From contig OX438751.1 in assembly GCA_949316235.1 (NCBI GenBank), positions 20,336,801 to 20,400,800 of the forward strand: 64,000 nt of DNA. Reading direction: 5' to 3'. The stretch's first letter is position 1. Each line of letters opens with the position of its first letter. The notes beneath the pieces were generated by a model, which was given only the letters and a program-made list of their open reading frames with translations, ran no database searches and was not told the DNA's origin. The stretch is from Oegoconia quadripuncta (taxonomy: Eukaryota; Arthropoda; Insecta; Lepidoptera; Autostichidae). The position numbers and the translations under genes were made by a program. Positions 34,855-55,690 of the stretch are shown piece after piece.

Positions 34855-35367
34855 TTTATTTCCCGGCTGATTAGCCAACTCGCCATTATGAATGTGGTCT
34901 AACGTAGCAATGACGCCGTCACCAGTTGCATGGATGCAAATTATACCGCTCGAACCGTTTGTTCACGGTTTGTTTGTTCTCACCGGAGCAACCATTGATA
35001 AATCATTCTTGAATTGTAAACAATGTGGGCAGAACAAAATTGATTTTGATAATTTCCTTTGCTGCGACGTTTAATTTAGAACAATAAATTAAGTTACAGG
35101 CGTAAGCATTTCATACAATTTTCACCCCTCTATTAAATAAAATAAATAAATAAAACGTTTATTTTGAGTTTCTTTTAGAGTTACATATTTCACACACTTC
35201 TACCAAACCATAAATAGTTTAATGGCAGAAAATATACTACCTTGATTTTAATATTCTTACATGTAACTGTAACACAAATAGCACATAAACTACTCATTAC
35301 TCATGTCTGGTTTTATACAATTTCTTTTCACGTCATTTTCATACAAGCTTGTATTCCACAGATATTT

Positions 35368-35562
35368 CTTACACCAATTATTTAGTCCTAAACTAAGCAA
35401 AGTTTGTACTATGGATACTACATAACAGATAAACAAAATATCCATGACTCGGTAATAAATGTTCGTATTCATCATGCAAACACTTAACCCTTATGGGATT
35501 CGAACCCGCAACCGTTGGTTTCGCAGGCAGTTTCATTATTTATTACACCAATCGGTCATTGA
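35368..35562 (-). repeat. tRNA-derived SINE, family A
   Basis: Minus-strand copy with GGGATTCGAACCCGCAACCG (B box, on the plus strand) near 35495 and TTAGTCCTAAACTAAGCAAA near 35385. Confidence 0.8.
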
Positions 35563-36454
35563 ATTAAATACTTACGACTTTTTCATTTTCCCGAGAAACA
35601 AAGGCAGCTTTTAACTTGTGCAAAAAATTAAATCACAATAGATACTGCGTAACATATGAAAGAGGGACAAACACAATTAACTAATTACCAAACATACATA
35701 CGACGTCACGACCCTTATCCGGTGGCCAGAGATATACCAATCATTAGCGTTTGGGTATTCCAAGATTAAAATTAATGCTTTGAAACAACATCGACGGTTT
35801 TTAGTGGAAAGTCCCATACTTGCCTTTTACGATACTCACGGGAAGAGACGGGTTGGTTCTATTCTTTGTGCCGAAACCACAGCACCTAAATTACCCAGAA
35901 AATATATTCATACGTACTATAAATTCCGTCTAGTCTCGAAAGATGTCGAATATTTAATTATTCCCAACAACTGGCTAGATAACAAAATCGATTGCCTCAA
36001 TTACGTTCCAATTAGCATGACAACCCCAGCCATCGCACCCGCACACATGTCATAAATATTAATCCTGTTTTTCATGAATCTCAGCCGCGAACAATGGCAG
36101 ATCGCCATAAACTTGTGATAATCATCGGAGGTCAAGAGCGACGGTGCGGAACGGTATGTAGGGGGAAGACACTTGTTATTAACATGTGAAGACATTTTTA
36201 AGACGTTCCCACGAAGTTAGTCGGCGCACTGATTTCTTGATTATCTCTGATTCATAAGTACTTAATTACACTTGACCCCCCGGTTTTAGTTAAACAATGA
36301 GATTTGAGGTGCTCAGATCCGCTTTGCGCACGCCGTACGTGAGAGATGTTCACTCATTAATTGGTGCAAACTTACAATTCCCACTTCAAATCCAAATTAT
36401 AGTTTACAACAAGCTCTGCTCATGAAAGGTTGATATATTACAATAAAAAGATAA
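35563..36454. other. Intergenic stretch without recognised genes
   Basis: A 90-codon open frame at 35780-36055 has no recognisable motif and is not supported as a gene. No repeat family was recognised. Confidence 0.4.
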
Positions 36455-39306
36455 CGTATTTAAAATACAGTTTTATTAAAAATATTCATATTTCAAAATT
36501 ACTGCCCAAAACCATCGTTTCACAAATTGTAAATGTTTAAATAGTTCACAATATCCAATATGGAGCAGCCATTTTTTAAATATGATAATTTTCTATTTGT
36601 AGAAATATGTACCAAAAGTAAAACGATAAAAATGCACGAGTAAAATATTTAAAATGACAAATCACTCGTTCGTCATTCTATACAAATTGACGACATGTTA
36701 TGTTTAATACTAAATTCCTTGTAATACTGTCACTTTACCAATTCCATAAAATTATTTCGTAGTAATTTTAATGTCAATCTACAAAAATATTGATATTTTT
36801 TGTACTTCTCATTACATTTTCCGAATGGAATGTTCAAAATCACACTCAAAAAAGTCACACCAAATTCGAACTTATCCTTTTCGCATTAAATAAATAGAAT
36901 TTAAATTGCATGATATTTTAAAACAACGTGTACTATGGACTAAAGCTAGCTACTTATCTAAATTGTTCATTAAAATCTCGGTAAATATACATACGTACAG
37001 CGACAGTAATACGCTTCTATAGTTGGTTTCATTGTCTTCAATAATGAAGATATATTAGCGCTTACAAAATTCACTTACCGTGGTAATCGACCAACTTACA
37101 GTTGATATAAGCTAAGTCTGTCAACTCATTTCGAAAAGAAATTACTAAGGAGAAACATTGTCTTGCAAGACTCGAGCACCTAAATTTATTTGGCTTCTCT
37201 CTTATCATTGCAAAGAAAATTACTCATATTATAACTTAATTATACCGGGTGTCTCCTTTCAATGCAATTCCGTATTACAGATTTTGAAGACAACTGTTAG
37301 TTATACTCAAAGAAGACTTTATTTTAAAGGTAAAATACTACTCCCAAGATTTGGTAAACTCTAGCGTGAACGAGAATTCAACCTACTGAATGCGTAAAAA
37401 ACATGTGAGCCCAGTTTATGCAAGTAAGGAATTATAACAATAACAAATTACTCATTAATCAAAAATATTAAATTAGTTTATAATGAAGTATAGGAATGGT
37501 TGGTACATATGAGTGAGCGACCATGTGCTATGAATATCAACAAATAATGTTTATTACACAGAAATCATGTTTGGACAGAACAGAGAGTTTATGTTATTTT
37601 GCAACATACGTATGTTTGAGCAAACAAAATGGAAAGAGAGTTTAGCTAGTTAATGTATACAGAAATTTTGAATAAGGGTCAAACCGATTTTATTTTTAGG
37701 TATATACGGAAGAGCGTGTATGAATTTGTGCGGGGTATATGTGGGTTTAAACTCTCGATAAAGTACAATTTATATATTGTATATATCCTTTAAGACAAAA
37801 TATTTATTAGAAAAATCTTGATAGTTACGACTGTACTCATTGATTGGTCCCAAACAAATACAGATGCTCTTTTGTCACATTTAGTATGTTGAAGTTCGGG
37901 CTCAAACAACAGAATTTAGAAATGTTTAAACACAGTATTTATTACTTTTACTCGTAAAAATAAGAAAGGTTCCATTTGATAAAATTTGCTATCTTCAAAG
38001 TTTAAAGTACAGCTTGGCCCAAAAGAGTAGAAAACGGAAAAGAACTACCTTCATTTGTTTTACAAGGAAAAGAATATAATACTTGTGTGTGTGAAGCGCC
38101 TGTGTTGCCAGTTCAGCGCCCTCTTTCTACTCTTGTTAACCAAACTGTACTTTCTCCCTTCATGTTGAATGAAATGAGGCACCCGGTATATCTTATGAAA
38201 TTTACAAATATTTGACAAACCAAAAATACAATCCATTCACGCCTTCACACAATCTCAATCTCCTCATAGGATCCTCAACCCAAAATAAACTTACTTACTA
38301 TTAATTATAAACTGTAATAAAGTAAATACGATGACTTGTCATGGTTATTATTCTATTTGGCCCCGAAGAAACAAATCTAACAACAGAGATCTTTTTCCAT
38401 GATTATTAATGTTTAAATTACGAATTATTCTTATTTCGAATTAGGCGAATATTAAATGCCATTTAGGAAACGCTTCGCTGCTTTAGTGTGGTCTTACCCT
38501 TATCGTTTGTAAGCTTAGGAAAGCAATTGACAGTGTAGTTAGCAAAATACACAAAAAAATTTACACTTGACCCATTTTATCAACGTCTCGTCTAAAATAT
38601 TAACAAAAGTATTAACAATATATGAACTGCGTACATAAATAGTCATATGCAATATCATACACAACATTATTGCTGTTAAACTCTTATTTTGTATGATTTT
38701 GGTGTCATAATCTCGAACAAAACATAATTACAGTCTATTATTGTAATATTACCTACTATTTTAATATTTTAGGCACAAAACTGTCGCATTTTCACAGATT
38801 TCCGTTTCTTGTATCACCTCGCGTATAATCTAGCCTTTTCACGCAAAACAATTGACTCGACCGAGTGGCACCTTTATTATAATAAAATAAAGCTTTTATA
38901 ATCTGTTTGCCAGTGTGATCCTACAATTTGGTTTCAAAGCGACGCGATATCGGGAGTCTCTGACACAAAAAATCTCTGAATTATCGCAATCTCATCACTT
39001 CTCACATCGTAATCGCTTACGAATTTCATACCCGACCGACCTAAAGGATCACACTACTCCTAATATCAGGCACTATTGAACTAGTTACAAAATGTCTCTT
39101 AAATCACTCACCACAACGTCCATTTTCGATACCGCATTCACCTCAGGTAATTCTAATGTCTTCTCTTGTAGAGAATCCAATAAGCGTTTATTCCTTTGAT
39201 TTCCTCGACTCTTTGGGGGTTGTACCTACATTCGAAAGTTGTCCATTGCCACATAGTAAGCTATCTATTACTGCAGACTGTCTTCATCCAGTCTGCAGTC
39301 GATTGG
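36455..39306 (-). other. Possible long 3' UTR of Su(H)
   Basis: This 2.85-kb tract follows the Su(H) stop on the minus strand, is AT-rich and contains none of the repeats that crowd the rest of the block. Minus-strand AATAAA lies at 36472-36477, about 20 bases before the proposed end. The lack of insertions suggests constraint or transcription, but a shorter 3' UTR is equally possible. Confidence 0.3.
36472..36477 (-). terminator. Candidate poly(A) signal for Su(H)
   Basis: AATAAA on the minus strand (TTTATT on plus). Other AATAAA strings exist nearer the stop, so this is one candidate among several. Confidence 0.25.
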
Positions 39307-47979
<8,673 letters not shown>

Positions 47980-48635
47980 TCACCACCCTCCACGCGTCAT
48001 ATCCTTTATCGATCCAGCGACAAGGCGCACATGACGCCGTTCTCGTGCCCCTATCTGGAGCCAGTCCGGCTGCACGTCGACACTCTCATGTAAACAGAAT
48101 AATGTGCAACGAGAACGAACAACGTAGCGTCTCCCGTTATCGCCCCACTATTGACGCCCGATAAGGGACTCCAAAAAATTACAACTGGCTACCGGAATCT
48201 TTTATCTCTTCGATCGATACACTCATTTATTATTCACGGCACTATAAATTAATTACGATGGGAACTGCAACACACATTTCATTCAAAAACACCTGTTCGA
48301 CGGCAAAATTTTCAGACAGTCTAGCCAACATTCCACTCCGTATTGTTTACTATTTACACAAGGGTTACAGTTCTTATCTTGTGATAAGCTTTTCGTTGAT
48401 AATTTCACGTATTTACTGGGGAAGAAAGTTACTATAAATTCATGTTTATTCCTAGAAAATAAATACGACAACGCTAGAAACACGAGCTGTCAAAATGGAA
48501 ACCATAGACAAAAAGTGGAGAAGTGCACACACAAGCGTGTTGTCGACAACACTCGCGAGAACAAAATCGAGTGATGTGAAGCCGCTCGACCCAACGACTG
48601 ACAGCCGGTCATAGGATGTGGGGTTACGCATGGGG

Positions 48636-48643
48636 CGTGAGAA
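48636..48643 (+). promoter_or_regulatory. Su(H)/RBPJ consensus site 1
   Basis: CGTGAGAA fits the YGTGRGAA binding consensus of the Su(H)/RBPJ family. Binding is inferred. Confidence 0.45.
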
Positions 48644-48650
48644 AATAAAG

Positions 48651-48658
48651 TGTGGGAA
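48651..48658 (+). promoter_or_regulatory. Su(H)/RBPJ consensus site 2
   Basis: TGTGGGAA fits YGTGRGAA; its start lies 15 bases after the start of site 1, on the same strand. Confidence 0.5.
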
Positions 48659-48844
48659 AGAGTGGGCGTTCGCGGCGTAGTAAAACATTTGATATGTTGT
48701 AGTGAACCGAACACATATTTATGAACGCAGTGAGCCAGTAGCAGACATTTCGCTTTGCGCTTGTGTGTGTGATAAATACATCGAGTTCATGAAGCGAAAA
48801 GGTTGCGATGTGTGAGGAAGAGACCGACGATTGACCGGAGATCT

Positions 48845-48852
48845 CGTGGGAA
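48845..48852 (+). promoter_or_regulatory. Su(H)/RBPJ consensus site 3
   Basis: CGTGGGAA, a classical high-affinity form of YGTGRGAA, on the same strand as sites 1 and 2 and 74 bases before the XPG start codon. Confidence 0.5.
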
Positions 48853-48925
48853 ACGACCTTTGTTATGTACACTGATATACATTAGGCTAAACAAAAAAAT
48901 CTGGAGTGGAATTTAATCGCACGCG

Positions 48926-51900
48926 ATGGGAGTCACCGGGCTGTGGCGACTGATCGAACCGGCCGGCAAACCCGTGCCAGTCGAGACTTTGGAAAATAAG
49001 GTTTTAGCTGTTGGTATGTACCCATTCCCCTCAGATTACAGAAAACTACTGTAATTCAACGCTGTATTAAGTTAGGTACCTACTCATTGTTATTTTATTT
49101 ACCTTCTTACATTGAACTTATTTCCAACAGATATTTCAATATGGTTGCACCAGATGGTGAAAGGTTACCAGGATGCCAAGGGAGCCCCTCTGCCCAATGC
49201 TCATCTCATGGGACTATTCCAGCGGCTATGCAAATTACTATATTTTAGAATAAAACCCGTTTTCGTTTTCGATGGCGGATTCCCTGAATTGAAAAGAGAA
49301 ACTATTGTAAGATTGTTTTTCATTTTCCTCATTTAATTTTTAAACAGATTATAGGTACATTTGCTCAGTGTAACCATGGGAAACATTAGTTCAGTATAAA
49401 ACGCACCACTTAAGAAACAATCAGCTTTATGTTTAGTTAACATGAAGGTGACAATCCTATTTAGTTACATCATAATTCAAGAAAGATTATTTGCAGGCGA
49501 AGAGGCAAGATCATAAAACAAAATACAACTCGGAGTCTGAACGTCTCAAAAGGGAACTTGCTCTGGTACTGTGCAAGAAGACAGCAGTCAGCAGTTTGTT
49601 GGGCAAACAGACATCACCAAGGCAGGGAAATAATTCTAATAATGCTGGTGATGATGATATCTTCAAATTACCAGCATTACCACAGAAAGATCATGAGAGT
49701 GAATCCGAGTAAGGAAGTTATGTTATTTATATACATTTTGAATTCGAATAGGCAATTAGTTTCGCCCATCATAAAATTAATTTATAAAATATTACAGATC
49801 GGACGATGAAAAAAGTCCAAATGGACCAGTTATTGATTTGCATTCTGTTGACATAAAGTCCGACAAGTTTAAAAATCTAACTGTAAAGGAAAAATATGAA
49901 TTACTTGTGGAGCTAAAAGAAACTAGGAAAATGAATTCATGGGGAAAACTTCATGAATTGCCAAGGGAAAGTGATCATTTTTCAGATTTCCAGGTAAGTA
50001 CATAAGCTCCTTAATTAATTATCTGTTTGACGATAAATTTCATCATATAATAACACTGCCCCAAAACTTACTATTCACCTAAATTCATGCAGATGCAAAG
50101 GTTATTGAAAAGGAGAAAAGTACAGGAGTGTTTAGAAGAGACGGAAAGAGAAATGGGAGATGGTGGCATGTCATTAAATGATTTGGAATCATTGCTCAAT
50201 GAGGAAGGTATTGACACGAAAATAGACAGTTTACCGACCCGTCGAATTGCTTCTAGTAATACCACTCGATTTTTACTAATAAATAATGTAAAAAAAGCGT
50301 TAGCGGAAGCTAAAATGAAGAGCAAAGAACAAAATGCACCTAGCACCAGCAAAACCATCCAGGACATACAAATAGCAGAAAAAAATGAACCAAAAACAGA
50401 TGAACTTGAAGAAGACTTAGAGAAAGCAATAAAAATGTCTTTAGAATGTGTCGGTGATGATAAGACAATATCATCAAAAAAAGACGAGTTGGAAGAAGAT
50501 ATAGAAAAAGCAATACAGATGTCTTTGCAATGTAATAATGAAGCAGATGAGGCAATTAATAACTCTTATAACTCTAAAACTGATGATTCATGGACTTCAG
50601 TAATGACAGATTCAGATTATACTGATTCTGAAGATAATGATGGTTTTGAACACCCATCCATTTCATCAGCTAAAGCTTACATTATGCAATACACAGATTT
50701 TACTCATAAAACTATTGACAAAATTGTAGCCTCAAAGCACAGAGTTAAAAGTAAAACTAAGATACCTGCAATAAATGAAATATTAGAAGAACTAAACCAA
50801 GAGAAATCAGTTATAGTGGATAATATAGAGATATCATCCAGTGATACTGATTATAACCAAGACAATGCAGACGCTTGTCATAAACAGAATGTAAGTCAAG
50901 ACATAGTAGAATTAAGTACAAGTGAAGATTTTGAAATAGATAATAATAATGAGGGTGCAGATACAACCCAGTCGTCGGTAGTGTGTATTAATGATCCTAT
51001 ACAAGATGTTGTACAGCTTGATACAAGTAACGAAGATAATGATCAACCTGAAGGTAATATGACACAGAAACCCAATGAAGAGACGTCATCAGATTCTGAC
51101 GATGATGAGTTTGAAGATGTACCCGAAGTAAATAATAAGTCTGCTAATACTGTCGTTGAATTATTGTTAAACCTAGATGACGTTCCAGATGAAGACATAT
51201 TTGCTGATGTTTTCGAGAATACACAAGGACATGTTTCAAAGATATTGACAGGACAGGACAATTGCAAAGATCTTAGAAATGTTGCATCAAAACAACAAGA
51301 TCAACATTTTGAATTTACTAATACAGAAAAGAAAGATATGTTCCATGAACAAGTAACTGCCAAAAATGAAGATTTACGAAGTAATAAAGTGGATTTGAAC
51401 ACACAAGTTGACAATCAGGAACATGTAATAATCAAGCAAAATACGGAAATTTTAAGTACAGATAACAGTTGTAAATATACAGATTTTAGCAATGTAAATG
51501 CAATTGAAACTGATCAGAACGAAGTTATTATTAATAATGAGTTTACTAAACCCCCTGCAGATCCGATTTCCACCGAAATGCTTAATTCTATTGTTGATAA
51601 ATTACAAAATGAAGAGCAAGACTTAGTACATGAGAAGGGTAGATTAGACCGCATTGGTCGAAATATTACTGAGCAAATGACTAAAGAAGCTCAAGAACTC
51701 CTTCAGATATTTGGTATTCCTTACATTATTGCACCTATGGAGGCAGAGGCACAGTGCGCTTACCTAGAAAGTGTCAAGTTAACCGATGGTACTATAACAG
51801 ATGACAGCGACATTTGGCTATTTGGTGGACGAACTGTTTATAAGAACTTCTTTAATCAAAAAAAACATGTGTTGCAGTTTTTGGCTGAAAGGATTGAGCG

Positions 51901-53023
51901 ATCATTTAGTAAGTTTAGTTTTTTATGCATTTGAATCATGTAATGTTTGAGTATTTTGGAATAAATGTTACAATTTGATTTTTACAGATTTGAGCAGAGA
52001 ACAACTAGTACTCTTAGCTCTGCTAGTTGGTAGCGACTATACAACAGGAGTGACTGGTGTGGGACCCGTCACAGCTTTAGAGATCCTTGCATCATTTCCT
52101 TTCAACAAAAAACAATGCCTTGGTGAAACTTCGAAACAGGGAATTTACGAGCAAATTATAACTGGGTTGCAAGAGTTCAAAAAATGGGTAAAGGCTGGTA
52201 AAAGAACAGACAATACTACACTGAAAAAAAAGTTAAGAAATGTGAATTTAACGGATGACTTTCCAAGTGTTCGAGTAAGCTTCAGTCTTTTGAGTGGGTA
52301 ACATAGAATTTTCTAATTGAGTTAAATTAACACTGTCATTATTTACAGGTCATCCAAGCCTATTTGGAACCAAATGTAGAGAAAAGCGAAGAAAAATTTA
52401 CTTGGGGTGAATTAGATGTCTCAGTTCTACGGGCTTATACGAAAACCAAATTTGGTTGGTCGCAAAACAAACTGGATGAGATCATACAACCTGTTTTGAA
52501 GAGAATTCTTAATCGTAAGAATCAGAAGAGTATTCAGGAGTATTTCAAACGCACGATAGATTTCCAATCATTAGAGGATCATATGAGTAAACGAGTAAAA
52601 GCCGCGGTACAGAAAATGGGGCCTGAAGCACCTCTTGAAGAAAATGTTACTAAAGAAAAAAATAAACCTGCACGTAAGAGAAAAGTGACCGGTACACAAA
52701 TTAAAAATAGTATCACCACGGAGTCTTCAAAGACTGAACAAATGCAGAGCAGTGAAGAACTTGTACTTAACACACTCTGTGTAAAAGTAGTCTCAGAAAT
52801 TCGAGATGGCGGATCAGGTATTCAAATTACAATACCAAAATCTGATCGCTGTTACGAAAATATTCCTCAAAGAGAGAAAGACAAACAGAATTTGTTACAG
52901 AACAAAATGAAAGCTATTGAAATATTTAGAAAAACAAAATTAGATCGCAAAAGAAAAGTTACTAAAAAGAGAGGTATCAAGCCAAAAGAAAAAGCTGAGC
53001 TTTCTGAAAGTGATAGTGATTGA
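48926..53023 (+). CDS. mus201: XPG/ERCC5 structure-specific DNA endonuclease
   Basis: Nucleotide-excision-repair nuclease that makes the 3' incision. Exons by splice sites and phase: 48926-49013, 49131-49306, 49497-49708, 49798-49993, 50093-51908, 51988-52274, 52349-53023; 1,149 residues, against 1,186 in human. The N-terminal nuclease half starts MGVTGLWRLIEP and carries acidic residues in AVDISIWLHQ and VFVFDGGFPELKRET. A low-complexity acidic spacer (about residues 225-740) contains two ubiquitin-interacting motifs, EEDLEKAIKMSLE and EEDIEKAIQMSLQ (about residues 328-370). The internal nuclease half has PMEAEAQCAYLE and TDDSDIWLFGG (about residues 755-790), then the helix-hairpin-helix GSDYTTGVTGVGPVTALEIL. 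A PCNA-interacting box QKSIQEYF lies near residue 987, and basic nuclear-localisation segments (KLDRKRKVTKKRG) precede the acidic C-terminus. No catalytic residue is visibly missing. It lies head to head with Su(H). Confidence 0.95.
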
Positions 53024-53049
53024 ATGTTTTTTGTGTATTAATTTATTTA

Positions 53050-53055
53050 AATAAA
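53050..53055 (+). terminator. Candidate poly(A) signal for XPG
   Basis: AATAAA begins 27 bases after the XPG stop, implying a very short 3' UTR. Further AATAAA strings at 53143 and 53156 are alternatives. Confidence 0.5.
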
Positions 53056-54229
53056 ATGAAATTACATCATTGAGAAACTAAATCAAAAGTCAGTAGAAAT
53101 TAAACAAGGAACTGTATGGCCCTGAAAGAAGGTCTCGGTGAAAATAAAACACCATAATAAAATAATTAATTTATTGTTTACATTTAACTGTTTCAGTACA
53201 AACTAAGCATACTCGTAGTTTTAAACAAAGTGTTTTACATAAAATTAATCTTGCACACACAATAGTAATAAATGAAAAAAAAAATGAGACAATACTCACA
53301 CCTAGTATAGTATACTTATAATTCAATAGCTGTTTTAAATTATCTTTATGAAACGTTAAATGGATGGTTGGAAAATTATGGGTAAGTTTTCGTGAATTAC
53401 GTTTCCGCATTTATGATAACAAATAAGATGACCGTTTCCGGACAATATCTTTACTGTTCAGCGGAGCTCACATCATAAAAATTAAGATTTATTTTCGAAA
53501 TTGAAAACTATTATAAACTAAAATATCTAAATAGCTTAGCAATGAATAACCATAACTAAGAATAATGAGTCTATTTAGGTAATTAACTAAATAAGGTAAT
53601 ATATTGTAACTTGTAAGTTTTTATAGAAACTTAATGGAATACTTTTGTGTGCAAGAGATTTAATTTTTATGATGTGGCCGCCACTAAAACGTAAAAGTTC
53701 TTTAGTATCAACTATTTTGATATTTAGATCTATTCTACTATTGGGTTGAAGCGAAATACATATTCACCGTGACGGAAAATAAATGAATTTGATTAAACAT
53801 TCTTTTCAAAACCTATTTACATCTAACGACTAAAGTAGAACCGCCAAGAGATAGCAAATTGACATAAGTTCCGATTCCAATAATTACTTAGTAAAGTAAT
53901 ATTGAAGTATCGCTTGTGTGAAGTAACATTACTCACAAAAGTCCCTTATTTGTACAATACAAGAGTATTCTATCACTTTCATATACTCCAACATTATCTT
54001 GAATGTTTCGTTTGTATAATACGACTAAATAAAGGAGATAAGGTGTTGCAGGCCCCATCACGCAACATCTGAACATCTAAAATAAATTGTTAATATCAGT
54101 TGGTATATATTTATTGATAAACCTTTGTATAAGAGTAAATGTAACAACATTCTCGTTAAAACATTATAAGACTTTCTAATATCAAAAGTGATATTAATCC
54201 TTAATGTTTTTAATAGAATATTAAAATAT

Positions 54230-54341
54230 TGATGTACACGTGGCCGCACGACGACGGTAACACTTCCAGTGTACTCGCTGCATTTACATTTCAGTTTACA
54301 TTGGTAGTATTATGGTCGTCGTGCTGTCGACTGTACATCAA
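54230..54341. mobile_element. Palindromic MITE (TGATGTAC / GTACATCA ends)
   Basis: TGATGTACACGTGGCCGCAC and GACGACGGTAACACTTCCAG on the left mirror TTGGTAGTATTATGGTCGTC and GTGCTGTCGACTGTACATCA on the right. It shares GACGACSGTAACACT and the GTACAGTCGAC-type end with 25732. Confidence 0.75.
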
Positions 54342-55407
54342 ATAAGGTCAGTTGATCATGGGTTATTTTAATCCTGCCCCAGCTCCTTTATTTCTAACTT
54401 ATTTATCATCTCATCACTCTCATCCATTAGTAACAAATAAGCAATTACTTTCTGATAAATGGTTACAATAAAAACATTCCTGTATGTTCCTATCGAAATT
54501 GTTTTAATCTGTCATCTCTGAGCGGCAAATTTTAACAATTACATTGACCTAAAACTTAGTAAGAGAAATAAATGGACAACTAAACAATGTCCACTGGTGA
54601 CTATCATTTATTGCGATAAAAACTTTTATACATACATTAAATAATCACATTGTGTACAGCAGTCTCGCACTTGTCACTCACTATTCCTAATGATTGGACT
54701 GGGAACGCGCTGGCATGCTAGTTATAGACATGTCCACTGTGACAGTACAAATGTAATGTTTAGAGAAATAATAATTATTATATCATCCACATAAATTATC
54801 GATCACTCTATCTATACCATCATATAACAACAACACAATTCCTTTATTTTCCTAATAAGGATTATATAATACAAGGATAAGCGGTCGCCTGGGCTATCTA
54901 GTGCTAGTGAATTATTTTATTTTTAAAAATCATTAGATAAATCTCTGTGCATTATGCTATAGCTATATTTGAGGGTATTTCAAAATATGTTTAGTAAATT
55001 CGACGTTTAAAAAATTGGCAGTCACTTTTGACAAGTGGTCATGTTGATTTGACATAATTCTCTTTTATGAAAATACCGCTTCATAGGTTTCCATACATTC
55101 GTAAACCTCGTTTCTTGTGTTGCTAAAATGTATAAACATAATTTATATACATAGTAATTATGATATAATGATATTTAAAATAACGTTATCCCATTATAGC
55201 CGCCACACAATGAATTCTCGCCGATTGTCCTTTGTTAGCTTTAATGTCCTTATATATTGCATAGCACTATTTCATATTCATCAAAAGCAAGCATATGTAG
55301 TTAGTGTTGATTCCCAGATAGAAAAATACTTTTCTTTATCTAACCCAAGTCTCTTACAATAGTAAGATTTAAATTAAGCACCTCTTTTTATCCTTACATA
55401 CATTTTT

Positions 55408-55470
55408 ATAGGCATCAGCCCATATTAAACCCACTGCCAGATAGAGGCTTTTTCTCAGGCCATCTCAGGT
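55408..55470 (+). repeat. RTE-like LINE tail fragment
   Basis: GGCATCAGCCCATATTAAAC, CCACTGCCAGATAGAGGCTT and TTTCTCAGGCCAT form a degenerate copy of the widespread lepidopteran 'TTTCAGCC..ACGTCCCACTGCTGGGCA..GGCCTC' repeat. Confidence 0.55.
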
Positions 55471-55690
55471 TCTTAAATGATTTACACACCTTACATATTC
55501 TATGTCAAATGTGATTTATATATATTCAGTGTCATTATTTTGATGAAAAAACATCAATTTGTAATGCTACAAAAATATGAACCGAGGCGCATAATTTAAA
55601 CCGTACTTGACATTGTTCCTCAATGACAAGCGCACATAGCATACATTTTATATTCATCTGTACATCACAATGGACACCGGTGCACTTAAT

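Larger units (their letters stand above)
47980..48925. promoter_or_regulatory. Divergent Su(H)/XPG intergenic region
   Basis: 946 bases separate the two start codons, which face away from each other. The part next to Su(H) is relatively GC- and CpG-rich for this window, continuing the GC-rich first exon. It must hold both 5' UTRs and both core promoters; I cannot place transcription starts. Three Su(H)-type binding sites lie in its XPG-proximal third. Confidence 0.7.
53060..55690. other. Tail-to-tail intergenic region between XPG and TM9SF2
   Basis: AT-rich, about 2.6 kb, holding the XPG end and the TM9SF2 3' UTR on the opposite strand. Minus-strand AATAAA strings at 54916-54921, 54843-54848 and 54607-54612 could end TM9SF2. 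It also contains the MITE at 54230 and a LINE tail fragment at 55408. No gene is seen. Confidence 0.5.

Noticed and set aside
35780..36055. 91-codon plus-strand frame in the intergenic block
   Set aside because: No motif, no homology I can recognise, no neighbouring exons; consistent with chance.
15165..39306. Search by eye for well-known insect microRNA seeds (let-7, bantam, miR-1, miR-2, miR-7, miR-8, miR-9, miR-184)
   Set aside because: No convincing match to these mature sequences was seen; near hits lacked the full seed or a hairpin. A proper homology and folding search was not possible.
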